NCBI RefSeq assembly: GCF_028640845.1
Contig: NC_080544.1
Coordinates: 59,906,711 to 59,970,710, forward strand
Length of the DNA: 64,000 nucleotides
Reading direction: 5' to 3'
From: Ahaetulla prasina
Lineage: Eukaryota; Chordata; Lepidosauria; Squamata; Colubridae
Shown: positions 12,790 to 27,569 of the stretch, piece by piece
How the letters are laid out: every line of letters begins with the position of its first letter
Numbering within the stretch: the first letter of the stretch is position 1
Notes under the pieces: generated by a model
What the model was told of the DNA's origin: nothing
Seen by the model: the letters and a program-made list of their open reading frames with translations, nothing else
The model's database searches: none
Program-made: the position numbers and the translations under genes

Positions 12790-13190
12790 ATGGAGCTGAC
12801 CTGTCCTCAGGGGGAATGATCTTCCAGAGGGCAGAGGCACAACAGAAGCACAACAGAGAAAACATGCTGCCTAGATCTTACCAGAGCTCTTTTGGAGATG
12901 GGACCCAGATCATATCTCTCATGCCTGATCTGGCGAATGGGTAAAAGTAATTGGACAGTTCCATCAAATAATCTGGTCCCATGCCATGTAGGCTTTAAAG
13001 ATCAAACCCAGCATTTGAACTGCACCCAGATTTTAACTAGCAACCTATTCAGTTGTAGAATGTGCCCTCCAATATAACCAAGACTGTTTTGGAATAGTTT
13101 AACTGGCACATCACCAATTAAAGCAGGAATGAAGTAGAAGGTTAGATCCAGAATATCCCAGAACCATCTGTTCTGAATGAACAGAATATC
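12790..13190 (-). mobile_element. Ancient CR1 fragment, minus strand
   Basis: The wording (aatgatcttccagagggcag, ctggtcccatgccatgtagg, gctttaaagatcaaacccag, gaactgcacccag) parallels the reverse complement of the CR1 C-terminal coding region and 3' UTR seen in younger form at 37780-38160. No ORF survives. Confidence 0.6.
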
Positions 13191-14534
13191 CCAGAACAAT
13201 CAATGGGAATGGGAATAATAAATATCCAGCATATATATTATTATATACTGTACACTCAAACAAACACGCAGTATATCACTGAACCGTAGAAAAAATAATT
13301 TATCACATTACAAAATGCTACCAATTATATAGTAGCACTGTACATGTTAGTCAGCAGGAAGAACAAAATTGTCTATATCTTAGGGAAGAGGAGAATTCGT
13401 AACCAAGAGAGACTTTTGGATAGTTAGAGAAATGATAGTTGAAATGTGCTAGATCCCAGTAAGGAGTTCAATATAACCATTTTCATATGTTTCTGCCACA
13501 GAATCACCTGCACATACAAAATCATTCTTTTTCTTTTTCCTATACTGTGCACCAGATCAAAAAAGAAACAATCCCAACAACATCACACAGGCTGAGCACT
13601 GGCCGAGATAAGTGCTGGGAGAGTCTCTCTTAACAGGATGTGATGGTTTGGCAGGCAACACATTCAGTGGAGTTTCTGGCTAAGCTTCACATGGACTGTA
13701 GCCTCTGTTAATCTCATGCTCATGAAGGTTTGGGAAACAAAACAAGGTTCCCATGGTGTAGGGGCCTTTCGAACATACTGTGTAGGAAAGCTAAACACCA
13801 ACTCCTTTGCCAATGTTATTTGATGGCCTTTTAAAAATGTGCCAATTACTAAATTGTGGATAGACATATACGGGCCTGTGGAAAATCCAGCAGTGGCCTA
13901 GAAAGGGAAAGGTGTATAGAAAGCATTTCCAAAAGGAAAAGGATGGAATCGTTTAAAAACAGGACTGGCCAATCTTTAGTAGCCTTTGAGTGCTAGCTCT
14001 GAAAAGAACATTGGGAAATTAGTGTGGTTGGCCACAGCATGCAAAATGGTTTCTAGAAGAATTTGCTGAGAGGAAACTTTCTACCAGGAAGACAGCCCAG
14101 AATATGCCCAGGATAAGCCAACAGGCCAGAGTCCCCTTACTTTTCCCTCCAGCAGTTAATGCAGATGGGGAAAGAGTTTGATTTCTTGCCCTGAGAAAGT
14201 TCAGCTTGGCAAGAGCAAGAAATGGTTTTGGAGCAGCAGGGACCATGGAGAGCCTGACTTCAATGTGTCTATGTTATAGGTTTAACCTATAGATTTTTAC
14301 AGATTTCATTTATTTCCTGTGGGTTGCCCTAGGAATTGTGGAGCATTTGTTCTTCTGTGATGGAGCCTAGCAAAGTCCAAGGGAGATGTCCCAGGACTTC
14401 TTTTACTGCAGCTGCCTAGTTTGGAAAAGACTAACATTTTTTTCACATATCAGAGGGGTAAATCCATCAGTGGAAATTTGAGCTTTCAGACATTTGTTTC
14501 TCTTTCTCTTCTCCGCTTCTTCCTTCTTCTACAT
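13191..14534. other. No recognised feature
   Basis: No gene or repeat family recognised. Confidence 0.45.
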
Positions 14535-14935
14535 TCAGATAGTCCTCGACTTACAACAGTTCATTTAGTGACCGTTCAAAGTTAAAACAACACTGAAAAA
14601 AGTGGCTTATGACGGTTTTTCACACTTACAACCTTTTTAGCATCCCCATGGCCACATGATTTACATTTGAATGCTTGACAACTGACACACGTTTATGACA
14701 GTTGCAGTGTCCAGGAGTCATGTAATCGTCTTTTGTGACCTTCTGACAAGCAGTCAAATCAATGGGGAAACCAGATGGACTTAACAACCATAGTATTAAT
14801 TTAACAACTGCAGTGATTCACTTAACAAACGTGTCAAGAAAAGTTGTAAATGGGACAAAACTCTCTTAACAAATTTCTCACTTAAAAACATAAATTTTGG
14901 TCTCAGTTTTGGTTGTAACTTGAGGACTACCTGTA
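14535..14935 (+). mobile_element. Palindromic TA-flanked MITE, about 400 bp
   Basis: It begins cagatagtcctcgacttac and ends gtaacttgaggactacctgta, giving inverted terminal repeats of about 19 bp with a few mismatches. Internal 'cttaacaac' and 'tcataagt/ttatgac' words are the same as in the inverted copy at 5300-5690. The TA dinucleotide at the right end fits a Tc1/mariner-like element. No coding capacity. Confidence 0.8.
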
Positions 14936-16029
14936 TTGAAGAAAACTAACATTTAAACTCAGAATAAATGCCACAAAGCTATCTTTCAAATTGATAATAT
15001 AGAGCTCTGTAAGTTTGATATCCCATTCAGTACAGCAACAGCAAAATTGTACAGTAGACTAATTATTTAATCTCCCATTTTCCTATTATTGTTTGAGAAA
15101 ACAAATGGTGGGATTCTGAGTTGGAAAAGACAAAGCTTGTACAGTTGGGGATATGGCAGCTGCAGCCAAAGACATCTGGTGGCCACCAGTTGGAGAAGAT
15201 TATTGAAGTCTGAAGCAGGCAGTGTGCATAAAATTTGTTTTTATAATGACATTTACAAAGTCCTTGCCAAAGCCTTCAGAATTAATTGCAAGTTGTATGT
15301 TTTTATTATTGGCACTCTTTACTTCGCCAAGAAGAAGAAATTCAAGGGGAAAGTAGAAGATAGAAGGAAAAGTTTGAGTGACAAAACTGCTGCCTGATAC
15401 TCATTAATTTCCTTCATTAATTAAAATATCATCAAAATGAACAGGCTGGATCCAAAAACATTCTTTAAAAATGAGTATTGGAAGAAGGAGGAGAAGGAGG
15501 AAGAAGAAGCTGCAAAATTAAGGAAAGATAAAATCATCTGTGAATTGGCTGGAATAAATATTTGTACATATTTGTGAGTATATGTGTGGGGGGGAGCTTG
15601 TAAATTCAGCCTTTATTCTGATAATTCTGTCTATGTTTGAAATCAATCTGCTAAACACATGGCTGGGCTATTCAGGGAAGAAAAAAGTTGCATATATGTT
15701 TTCCTATATGTTTTCCTAAAATCCAAGATTCATTAGTGATACTGAATATAGACTGTATCAAAGTTGCTTTATAGTTCCTGGAACAGATTAAGAGGGAATT
15801 AAGAAGAGTAGACATGCATTGAATAAAAACGCTGTAATGGAAGGGGGAAGCAGAGGATGAATTGTATGTGCAAGAATGAATAATGTTTTTATGAAGAGCT
15901 GCTGTATTATAGATTGGCCTACAAAATGAGGGTAGAATTATTTAGTATCTGATTATGTTTTGGTGTCGTGGAGCATGCTTGCATATCTTCATAAAGAAAG
16001 ATGTGGTTCCCATGGAGGAGTCTCTAGAT
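14936..16029. other. No recognised feature; short GA-rich stretch
   Basis: An ORF of 102 codons at 15089-15397 shows no domain and is probably chance. A purine-rich GGA/GAA stretch lies at about 15478-15510. Nothing else was recognised. Confidence 0.45.
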
Positions 16030-16415
16030 CAGGGATGTCAAACTCAAGGCCCCTGAGCTGGATCCGGCTCACGGAGTGCTAATCTGGCCCACGGAGCCAC
16101 TGTGAAAACAACAAAGGACTGGCCCACAGTGCCTCTGCCGGCAAAATTGGAGCTCTGGAGGGCCACGTACAGCCCTCTTGAGCTCCACACGTGGCCCTCC
16201 TGAGCTCCATTTTCGCTGGCAGAGGGTTTCAGGAGGCCATCTCAGCTGAAAATGGAGCTCAGAAATCCATTTTTGCTGGCAGAGCGCTCAGGCCACCACA
16301 GTGACACGAGTGACGTCGAGCTGGCCACACCCACTCTGGCCATGCCCACCCCAGCCCGTCAAGGTCAAACACCACCCTGATGCAGCCCTCAATGAAATCA
16401 AGTGTCACACCCCTG
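16030..16415. mobile_element. hAT non-autonomous element (386 bp) with perfect TSD
   Basis: Ends: CAGGGATGTCAAACTC at the left and GTGTCACACCCCTG at the right. The octamer ctctagat flanks both sides (16022-16029 and 16416-16423). The interior is GC-rich with repeated 'gagctccattttcgctggcag'-type units, typical of large squamate hAT derivatives. No transposase is encoded. Confidence 0.93.
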
Positions 16416-17329
16416 CTCTAGATCCTTCACCTATATTCCTGTATCTTCCCAAATTATATATAAGGCCATGCCTGTAAATGCAGTCATTCCCTTTCTTCCA
16501 AATCAAGTCCATCTTTGCACTGATTTACTCAGGAGGAGGAAATAGGTAAATTTCCTGCCTTCATTTTCTCCTCCTAGGATTGACCAAGCAGGAAAGAAGT
16601 GCCTAAAATTTAAATATTTTCAGATTGAGGGGGATGTTTCAATAAGAAATGCACGTTTTTAGAATAGATATTAGGATTAGGGAACTAAACAGGAAATGAA
16701 GCAAAAAGGAAGGGAGGAAAGCCACAGCTAATACCTGCACAGTATATGTCAGGGGTTGCCCCTCTACTCGGAATTATACTGTACACTCAGAATATAAGCA
16801 GAACAAAATAGGATTCAGATTATTTTTCAAAAAAATAAATCAACATTCTAATTCATAACAAGCTTTCACTAGGACCTGGTTTGCAATTTATTTCCTGGAT
16901 CTCCAGTTCTTCATCTCTGAAAAATTGAATCATGATTTACCTGACTGAGGCAGCTGGGAAGAGCAACACCTGGCTTTCCCATGTGAGGTAAAACAAACAG
17001 AGTCAAAACTGAGCTGGCATTTCCTTGTTCTAAAAGCTCACCTCAGAGAAATCTTACTGTTTTTCCTGAGCTTGATCAGTCTCTGCCTTACACCTAGATT
17101 GGCAGATTAGATTTGATGGACAGATCAAGTTTAACTCGACCTGCTCTTATGAGGATGCTGAGTGAGTGCTTAAATTCTAAAGCAAATCTCCATTGTCAAT
17201 ATTTAGTATGACATACATGATATAAAGAAAATATATATAGTATACAAAATATATTTCCTTATCTCATACAAGAGTTCTCTCACATCCAAAATTAACAGAG
17301 CCAACTTCCACAACTGTCTTGACTTAAAG

Positions 17330-17452
17330 CAGGGGTGTCAAACTCCTGGCCCATGGGCCAGATGCGTCACACACCGGCCGGTTTAGCAAAGGGGGGAAAA
17401 GTCACACTATGTCACATGACCCCGCCATGATGATGCAAGTTTGACAGCCCTG
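17330..17452. mobile_element. hAT MITE (123 bp), deletion derivative
   Basis: It starts CAGGGGTGTCAAACTCCTGG and ends TTTGACAGCCCTG, with flanking acttaaag (17322-17329) and acttacag (17453-17460), an 8-bp TSD with one mismatch. The termini are of the same type as the 16030-16415 element, so it is a shorter relative. Confidence 0.88.
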
Positions 17453-17460
17453 ACTTACAG

Positions 17461-19059
17461 GGTTTAAACCTTTCACTTTGCATTGTATGAATCTCCCTAT
17501 ACATGCAGCTGCCATTCTGATTTTGTCTTAACTCATTGGGTTTGTTTGTTTGTTTTGTTTAAAAATAAAGCTGTTGAAAGGCCAGAAATCTCAGGTTGTA
17601 AAATTGCCAAGACTGTCACTAGGATTCATTAGACAATGGAAAATAAAGTTGCAGAGATTGTATGATGTGCATGGTCAGGTGGGGCGAATTATCTTTGGGC
17701 AGACAGATCAAAATATACATTGAATTCACAAGTCTTTTTAGTTACAATTCATTTACTTAATAGCTAAGATTGTTAATCAGGGGAGGAGGATCCTTATGGC
17801 TACACATTGCACATTGTCCCCTTTGGGAAACTTGAAGGAAGCAGATAATATGTTGGCAATTGTATTTTTTACAGGCCCCCAATCAGACAGAAGACTAACA
17901 TCAACAGTTTAGTATACTTTTTAATTTAATTAAACTGTATTTCAATGGCCAGTTCACTAGAATACTGTCAGCAGAGTTTACTTTATATCTATGTAAATAA
18001 AAAAGGTTATCTTTTAAATTAAAAAGACCTTTATTGGTTTATTATGTACTATCAAAAATATAATTGAAAAATTTACTCCCGAATGGATGAAACCTCACAA
18101 GCATCTTTTTAAAAGAAGCCTGATTTTTATTCCTGATAAAGATCTAAATTCTAACATGGAATAAATTGGTGTTATTTCTTTCTTAGTGTCATTCTTTAGA
18201 GTGGAATCAATGGCATGTATTTTTTCAGATATGAAAATATTTACTGAGTTAATGGGTAGAGAAGAAGATATACGAAATTTGGAATATTGTGGGAAGTATG
18301 AAAGAATCTGAAATTATTTTATCATATGTGGAAAGTCTCATTTCTGAAAGTTCAGATCAAATAACCTATACATCTTCATGAACTCTAGAGATAAATTTTG
18401 GACACTTAAAAATAAATTGAAATGTTCAGGATTCAGGAAACTATTATATCCTTGGAATATTATCCCAAGAGTAATACATTGTCTATGCTCTTACTTTTCT
18501 TACTTTTTCTTACTTACTTACTTTTTCTTACTTTTCAGTCAAAGTTCTTCCTAGATCCCTGAGCCACCTGGTTTCTCCATAGGAATCTCTTGAAGAAATA
18601 AAACAAACAATGGATAAAAAGTCTGTCTTTGAATTTGTTGGCCTGGAGCCCTTGGATTTCTCTGCGTTTGCACAGGAAGAGCTTCCAAATCAGGTGCTGG
18701 CAAGAGGCAGATTTGTCGGCTCATTTCGTTAGATATCTGGCCAATTGCCAATATGGTTGCTCAGAGTACTGATTTCTGACTTGTTTTAAAAATAATAGAC
18801 CTGAGTCAAGCTAGCTTAGTCACCTGGTCTTGCAGTAGATTAAAATGGTAATTGAAGCCATTGCATTGTGCTGATGTTGTAATAAACCTAAAGAGACTTT
18901 AATAAGGAAAAAAAATTATAGCCATAGAGAAGAGATCTGAATGCTCTGGCAATGCAGTGCTGGCAAATCCACACAATTCAGACCTCCATCATTTAACTTG
19001 AGAGGTGATTTTCATCTTAGATTTCATCAAGGTGGATAGGAAAGAGGAAGAGGAAGGGG
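17461..19059. other. No recognised feature; CTTA-rich tract
   Basis: AT-rich sequence with a low-complexity cttac/ttttct tract at about 18486-18536. No gene recognised. Confidence 0.45.
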
Positions 19060-19186
19060 AAAGGAAAGGAGTTTTTGTGAAACAACATTATATGAATATA
19101 CCATTTTGGGCTTCCCACAATGAAATACTAACACACCCAAATTTAATAGATGGGACTAAAATAATTAGATATAGGGATATATATAT

Positions 19187-21506
<2,320 letters not shown>

Positions 21507-22583
21507 TATATTCCCCAATTAAATGAATTGGGGAAATTAAAAACGAAACAAGAATTGGAACAGGATTTGAATAGACAAGTCGAATGGTGGACGTATCTCC
21601 AAATCAGATCAAAATATTTAGAAGACTCTAAGATTAATCAGATACAATTGGAACAAAATGAATTGGATAAAATAATATACGGGAAGGACCAAAAACTAAT
21701 TTGTAAAACATACAATTTCTTGTTACGATATAAAATGGAAGAGGAAATAGTGAAAGATACCATGATTAAATGGGCGAGAAATTTTAACCATACACTAGAA
21801 TTAGAGAAGTGGGAAAAGATGTGGAGAACAAACATGAAATTGACAATATCGACAGCATACAAGGAAAACCAGATGAAAATGTTTCATAGATGGCATCTTC
21901 CACCAGCCAGAATAGCAAAGATGTTCCCCAATAACTCACCAAAGTGTTGGAAATGTAAGAGCAATTACGGAACGTATTATCATCTCTGATGGACCTGCCC
22001 AGTGGCAAAACAATTCTGGGCCAAAATCAAAATGTGGTTACAGGAAATAATACAGGAACCAATAAAGGGAGAGCCAGAAAATTTTTTATCAGGGATTCCA
22101 ACAGAAAACTATACAAACGATACGCAATACTTAATACTCATATACTAACAGCAGCACATATAGCCTACGCCCAAAATTGGAAGAAAGAAAATTCACCAAC
22201 AGAGGAAGAATTAATTAAAAAAATACTAGAATGTGCAGAGATGGACAAACTTACAAAAGAAATTAAAGAGAAGACACAGAATACTAGAAGGTCTGGTGCA
22301 AATGGTATGAATGGTTAGAAAATAGGTAAGATAAGAAAACTGAACAAGGTAAAACGTAGATGAAATAAAGAACGGTAGATAAATAAAAGTAGAATAAGAT
22401 AAAATACGTATAAATAATAGGAAAGGACTGCCTTGAATAGATGATAAACAGTGATAATGTATATAAATGTTGTATGTCTTGTCTTTTGTTTTAATGCATT
22501 TAAAATAAAAAACTTTTCTTAAAAAAAGGAAAGGAGTTTTTGTGGACTGGATAGGCCAGAAAGTCATAGCCCATTGTCTATAC

Positions 22584-23366
22584 CGAGGTCCCCAATCTTT
22601 TGGACCTCAGGGACCACTAAATTCATAATTTTAAATCCCACGGACCACTAATATGATCTACCTAATGACTGACTGGGTGGGCGTGGCAAGGTGGTCATGT
22701 GACTGGGTGGGCATGGCCAACTCAATGTCACTCATGTCGAGGGGCACCTTGCCAGCCTCTACTCACCACTCCTCGCCTGCCCGCCTGGGTTCCTCAGGGC
22801 CTCAACAGGAAGCAGTTGCTAGAGCTAAGCAGCCACCACGAGAAAGAGTTGGCAAAACAGCTGGCTCAGTTCAAATTGGATCGACCGAGAAGGAGGCTCA
22901 GCAGAAGCACCTCACTGAGGACTAGGAGCATAGGCTTCCCAAGCAGAGGGAAGACCTCCGGGAGTGCAAGGCCAGGTACCGGCACCTGGAGGCTCAGCGG
23001 GCTGAGATGGTCAGCCAGTCCCAAGCCATGATGCAGTCCCACTGGAACAAGGTCCTCCGGTTCTTCGCCACCAGCGGCACTTCCCTCTACCCTTCACCCA
23101 AAGCCCCACACCAGGAGGCTGAAGCAAACCCCATCGGAATTTCTGCCCCCTTCCAACCCACACAAAAAGACCCTGAAGGGGGAGACTCTCTGCAGCAACA
23201 CAAACGTTCATTGCACGTATCCAGCCCAGGGGCCATAGTTTGAGGACCCCTGATTTAGTGCAATATTAAAAATGCAAATGATTTTTTGGGGGATCACCAA
23301 AATTTTCTCACGGACCACCAATGGTCCACAGACCACCAGTCCAGTCCAGACCACCGACCACCGCCC
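22584..23366. mobile_element. hAT-like non-autonomous element (783 bp) carrying a captured gene fragment
   Basis: Flanked by identical octamers gtctatac (22576-22583 and 23367-23374). The left part (gaggtccccaatcttttgga, ggaccactaaattcataa) and the right part (ttctcacggaccaccaatgg) match the ends of the 158-bp MITE at 1518-1675, confirming the family. The interior, 22799-23243, is GC-richer and codes for a coiled-coil-like peptide of host origin (separate entry). No transposase is present. Confidence 0.85.
22799..23243 (+). pseudogene. CNTROB: Captured coding fragment, centrobin (CNTROB)-like
   Basis: Two joined frames read as a charged coiled coil. 22799-22885 gives LNRKQLLELSSHHEKELAKQ and LAQFKLD. 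After a one-base loss the next frame gives TEKEAQQKHLTED, a TAG stop at 22923, then KQREDLRECKARYRHLEAQR and AEMVSQSQAMMQSHWNKVLR. A less conserved tail runs to a TGA at 23241. The AEMV...QAMMQ.HW block resembles the C-terminal half of centrobin, a daughter-centriole protein; this identification rests on recalled similarity only. The fragment has a frameshift and a stop, so this copy encodes no protein. It lies wholly inside a hAT element. Confidence 0.55.
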
Positions 23367-23374
23367 GTCTATAC

Positions 23375-24354
23375 TACCATAATGCCTAGAATTGGAATAG
23401 AATTCTACTTGCCATTTGCAAATAGGCAGTCATGTGCAAGTAGTTCCCATCCTGAGCAATTTTTTTGCTACGATGATAGTCCAAACAGACCATTTAGTTA
23501 AGTCAAGCCTGTTTCCTTCCATATACTAGATAATGAACTCTTCCTTAAACATAGTCAGCACTAATAATGTGGTTCTTGCTCTAGGTGTCCATTAGGTCAC
23601 GGGAATTCCCAGTTTCTACCTGCTTTCTCCCGGAAGTCACAGAAGAATATTAGCAAAACATCAAACCAATACTAATCCCATCCTCTTTGGTCAAACAGGC
23701 AGCAGTGGGCACCAAAGGGAAGGGTTAGGTAGTTTCTTTTCAATAGAAGATAATATATGTAGCACAGGTTGAACTGTGGATTCCTTGGTGCTTTTTCAGC
23801 TTGATTTTTTTACTTGCCGATGTTTCATTATCAGACTAAGTAGTAACATCATCACTGGAACACCAAGAACACCACAGTTCCTATTTGTTTTGCCTATCTT
23901 TGCTGCTGCCACCATCTAACATTCTTTTGGCCAACCTTTGCCCAGCATCATCTCCATCCCTTTCTCCAAAAGGGCCACAGAAGGCAAGCTGATAGAGCAC
24001 CAGAAGCCTTCTGCTTATTCCCCATCACCCTGAATGTCAGGCCAACCCCATCCCTTGGCCTATGAAAAGAAAAGTACACCCTCACTTCTTGGAAGGAACA
24101 CAAAACTTTAATGGGGGAGAAAAATAACAACAAAGGGGACAACATCATCATAACCTAGGGTGAGCTATCATAATTGGGCTATCCCTCACATTCAGGGTGC
24201 AAAGTCAGGATTGGCCCATCTTAGAAAACAAAGGAATGGATACAAGATCCCTTCCACGTTTGCTGCCTTTAATAAGCCTGCAAACAGTACATCCAAAAAT
24301 CATTTCATCTGTGTGATCATTTTCAGAACTTAGGCACAAGGACCTGTGCGGAGG
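23375..24354. other. No recognised feature
   Basis: No exon or named repeat seen. Confidence 0.45.
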
Positions 24355-24362
24355 GTTTTCCC

Positions 24363-24608
24363 CAGGGATGTTATTCAGCAGCTTCTGACAGGCTCTGGAG
24401 AACTGATAGCGGAAATTTTGAGTAGTTCGGAGAACCAGCAAATACCATCTCTGGATGGCCCCAGAGTACGGTGGGAATGGAGATTTTGCAATATCCTTCC
24501 CCCAGGAGTGGGGAGGGAATGGGGATTTTGCAGTATCCTTCCCTTGCCACGCCCACAAAGCCACGCTCATAGAACAGGTAGTAAAAAAAAATTTGAATTC
24601 CACCACTG
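24363..24608. mobile_element. hAT non-autonomous element (246 bp) with perfect TSD
   Basis: Left end CAGGGATGTTATTCAGCAGC, right end GAATTCCACCACTG, flanked by gttttccc (24355-24362 and 24609-24616). The interior contains two direct repeats of 'tttgcaatatccttccccc' type units (about 24484-24543). ORFs across it on both strands are shadows of this repeat. Confidence 0.92.
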
Positions 24609-24879
24609 GTTTTCCCCCCTTGATGGCACATTGCTGACTGGAAGAGCTTGTAGGAGATGTAATTGCTGGCGATTGAAAGGGTGCAGCAGCCAGTTATTCT
24701 TAGGGCATGTTAGAGAACCCATCCCCAGTCCCCTGACAAGGTTGAGATTTTTTCCTCTACTCAGGGCACAGGTTAAAAATCTCCAAAACTTTATTAAGAG
24801 TTTTTAAAATCTTGGTCAAACAGGCAGGATACATTAAGTACTACCAAGATACTTTTGTGGCAGGGGGTGAGGTTCCTTT

Positions 24880-25075
24880 GAATCAATGTTGATCTCTGAT
24901 GACTACCTGGGCTAGTTCCTGCAGTTTTCTTGGAAAGTTTTGAGACATGGTTTACCATTGCCTGCTTTCTAGGGCTGCGGGAGAGTATCTGGCCCAAAGT
25001 CACCCAATTGTGTGTAAGGCAAGATTGGAATTCACTGCCTCCCAATTTCTAGCCTTTTATACTAAACTGGTTTTC
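24880..25075 (-). mobile_element. Sauria-type SINE, minus strand
   Basis: On the minus strand it contains 'gtgactttgggccagatac', 'aggcaatggtaaaccatgtc', 'aagaaaactgcaggaact' and 'agcccaggtagtcatc'. This order is the tRNA-unrelated body of the squamate SINE family mobilised by BovB. A + strand relative is at 34715-34925. Confidence 0.7.
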
Positions 25076-25235
25076 CAAGTACATATACAAGCCAGTTTAT
25101 ATAATCAGTTTCATATATGGAATTTCAAATGGTGCCATTTCATTGGCTAGTTCACGTTTGGTCACTTACACATTTCTAACCAGTGGAAAATCCTCTTCCT
25201 CCAATTTACCTTTGCACATGCATTTAATAGGGCCT

Positions 25236-25497
25236 CTTGTGGCTCAACAGACTAATGCAGTCTGTTATTAACACAGCTGCCTGCAATTACTGCAGGTTCT
25301 AGTCCCACCAGGCCCAAGGTTGACTCAGCCTTCCATCCTTTATAAGGTAGGTAAAATGAGGACCCAGATCGTTGGGGGCAATAAGTTGACTTTGTATATA
25401 AATATACAAATAGGATGAAAACTATTGCTAACATAGTGTAAGCCGCCCTGAGTCTTCGGAGAAGGGCGGGATATAAATGTGAATTTAAAAAAAATAG
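25236..25497 (+). mobile_element. tRNA-derived SINE with CR1-like 3' end
   Basis: The head has an A-box-like TGGCTCAACAG (25250-25260) and a B-box-like GGTTCTAGTCC (25294-25304). The unique body is followed by 'gccgccctgagtcttcgg', 'agaagggcgggatataaat' and an A-rich tail. The last 45 bp are shared with the CR1 LINE 3' ends at 11330-11370 and, in reverse, 37570-37610, implying mobilisation by CR1 machinery. Confidence 0.88.
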
Positions 25498-26872
25498 TAC
25501 ATTCCCATAGTAATATAGTACAGGGTTGTATGTTATCTGTTTCATGGCCTAATGTGTGTTTCCACTCTACCCAAACTGCACCCTTGCACCTGTGTAAGCA
25601 TGGCAACTATTTATCTGTTCAGTGCTGTTTCAGTTAACTTTACATCATAAGTCTTTTTGGCTAAAGCTAAACCTTTTATTAGAACTAAATTCCTCATGAA
25701 TGCCCGAAATTCCTCTGCCATTGCAAAATGTAGACCAGGGTTTTTTAAGTACACTTTCCCTCCAACATCTTTTCTTGAGTGACTACTAGGCAAAATTGGA
25801 TAACCAACTATTTTTCTGTTCCCACAACTCACCTGATGGGATAATTTTACCCTATATAAGACTGAATTTATTTTAGATTATTTTTTTATCTTTCTGATAC
25901 TTAGCCAACTGGTCAACTGACCCTTTATGATGTTTCTGTGACACACTATCTCCACTGACTTATGTTGTGTTTTTTTTTTTTTGGCACAGGGCTAGTGTAT
26001 TGTAAAATTAATCCCATCTTAAATTTGCTTGGCCCACACCTTAGCTCTCTTTAAACAAGCCCTTAAAATTTGGCTATGGAATGCTTTGGTCTTTTCTCTG
26101 GACTTCCTTTGGATAATACTTTTCTGTGGTTTTATGGCATATTTATTGTATTATGTAAAGCATTCAAAGTCTAACATTGGGACAGCCTATACATAAAAAG
26201 CAAATAAATAAGTATATTTATTTGGAAATAATCTGCAAGACATTGGTGGAACAAAATAGCATGTATTGGGTTTCATCTACCTTTGTCTTATGTTTAAGAT
26301 TATTCTTAATTATTTATCAATGTGCAAAAATAGTTTCCCTCAAAACCAAAGGGGTGTGATTCCAGCATATATATGTGACAGCCCAGAATAGTTTAGACAT
26401 GATACCAGACTTCATGAAGGATAGAACACACACTCTACAGTCAGCTCTGGTTCAAATCATTTCCCCAGAGTAATTTCTTTTCAAATAAATTGAGCTGCCA
26501 GCCTCCCTAATTATTGCAGTTTCCATAAAAAAATTCACTATCCAAGACTGTGATGATGACCTAGAGTGGAAAAAGCAACAATAAAATACAAACACCTCTT
26601 TGAATTTCCTCTTTGGTGGATTTGAGTCAAAAGATAAAACGTCTTAAGTGCTTAAAGGAAAGAACAGCACAAGAGGTTGATTCTTCTTCCAAGATACACA
26701 AGAGAAAAACTACAAGCACAAAACAGAGGCAATCATGGGCATTTAATTACAATGTCTTTGTCCAAGTTTAAGTGCCTGGCATAGCTTATCTGGAAATGGA
26801 TGCAACTTAAGACTTTTATTTTGCTTCACAAAGTTTTATCATTGTTTCTCTATCTTCTTTGTTGGCCCATAA
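25498..26872. other. No gene; possible ancient CR1 3' scrap
   Basis: 25985-26170 reads ALFKQALKIWLWNAL-like on the + strand, reminiscent of an old LINE C-terminus, at low confidence. A short poly-T lies at 25971-25982. The remainder is featureless. Confidence 0.35.

Positions 26873-26948
<76 letters not shown>
26873..26948. repeat. (GT)n(GA)n compound microsatellite
   Basis: About 8 GT copies (26873-26889) run directly into about 30 GA copies (to 26948). The CERERERER-type ORF across it is an artefact. Confidence 0.97.
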
Positions 26949-26951
<3 letters not shown>

Positions 26952-27220
26952 AGTTATCCATATTGCTCTAAAATTCCATTCTTTCTTTTTCCTTCTCTCT
27001 ATTTAGTGGGGAGAAAAAAACTTCTTCCCTTCCTGACATTTGAATTTTCTTTGGGCTTGGATTTTTTCTCACTGAGATTCCAGTTCCTCTGATTATACTT
27101 GAAATAATAATAAAAGTTTCTGGTCCATATTTCATAGTTCCACTATGAATTTAAATGTCAGGTAGGGGGAGCTTCCCTTCTTCAAAATGGCTTGCCATTA
27201 TAGGATATTTTGAACTAAAG

Positions 27221-27339
27221 CAGGGGTCTCCAACCTTGGCAATTTTAAGCCTGGCGGACTTCAACCAAGCTTTGCTGGCTGGGGCTTTCTGGGAGTTGAA
27301 GTCTGCCAGGCTTAAAGTTGCCAAGGTTGGAGACCCCTG
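27221..27339. mobile_element. Foldback hAT MITE (119 bp), perfect TSD
   Basis: CAGGGGTCTCCAACCTTGGC at the left and its complement at the right, flanked by aactaaag (27213-27220 and 27340-27347). The arms (cttggcaa.tttaagcctgg and cttcaac) make it almost wholly palindromic. Confidence 0.95.
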
Positions 27340-27569
27340 AACTAAAGGTTGATTTGAACTATGACAACAGCTATAAATAAAGAACAGATTTGTTTCTGAG
27401 ATGTTAGTAAATAAGGCTATGTGGATAAATCACAAATATCAAAACAACATTTGGGATTATGTTGCAACTGTTAACTGTTAACAGAATAAAGAGTATAACT
27501 CCATCTGATTATTCCTTAGATGGCTTCCTCTCCATATGTAGGACCTGAGAAAATAGTTATTCTCTAAAA

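Noticed and set aside
15089..15397. 102-codon ORF
   Set aside because: No family motif, no splice context and Lys-rich chance composition.
25236..25310. Possible tRNA gene
   Set aside because: A- and B-boxes are present but no full cloverleaf or anticodon arm; it is the head of a SINE.
26859..27092. ORF with a long Glu-Arg repeat
   Set aside because: Translation of the (GA)n microsatellite.
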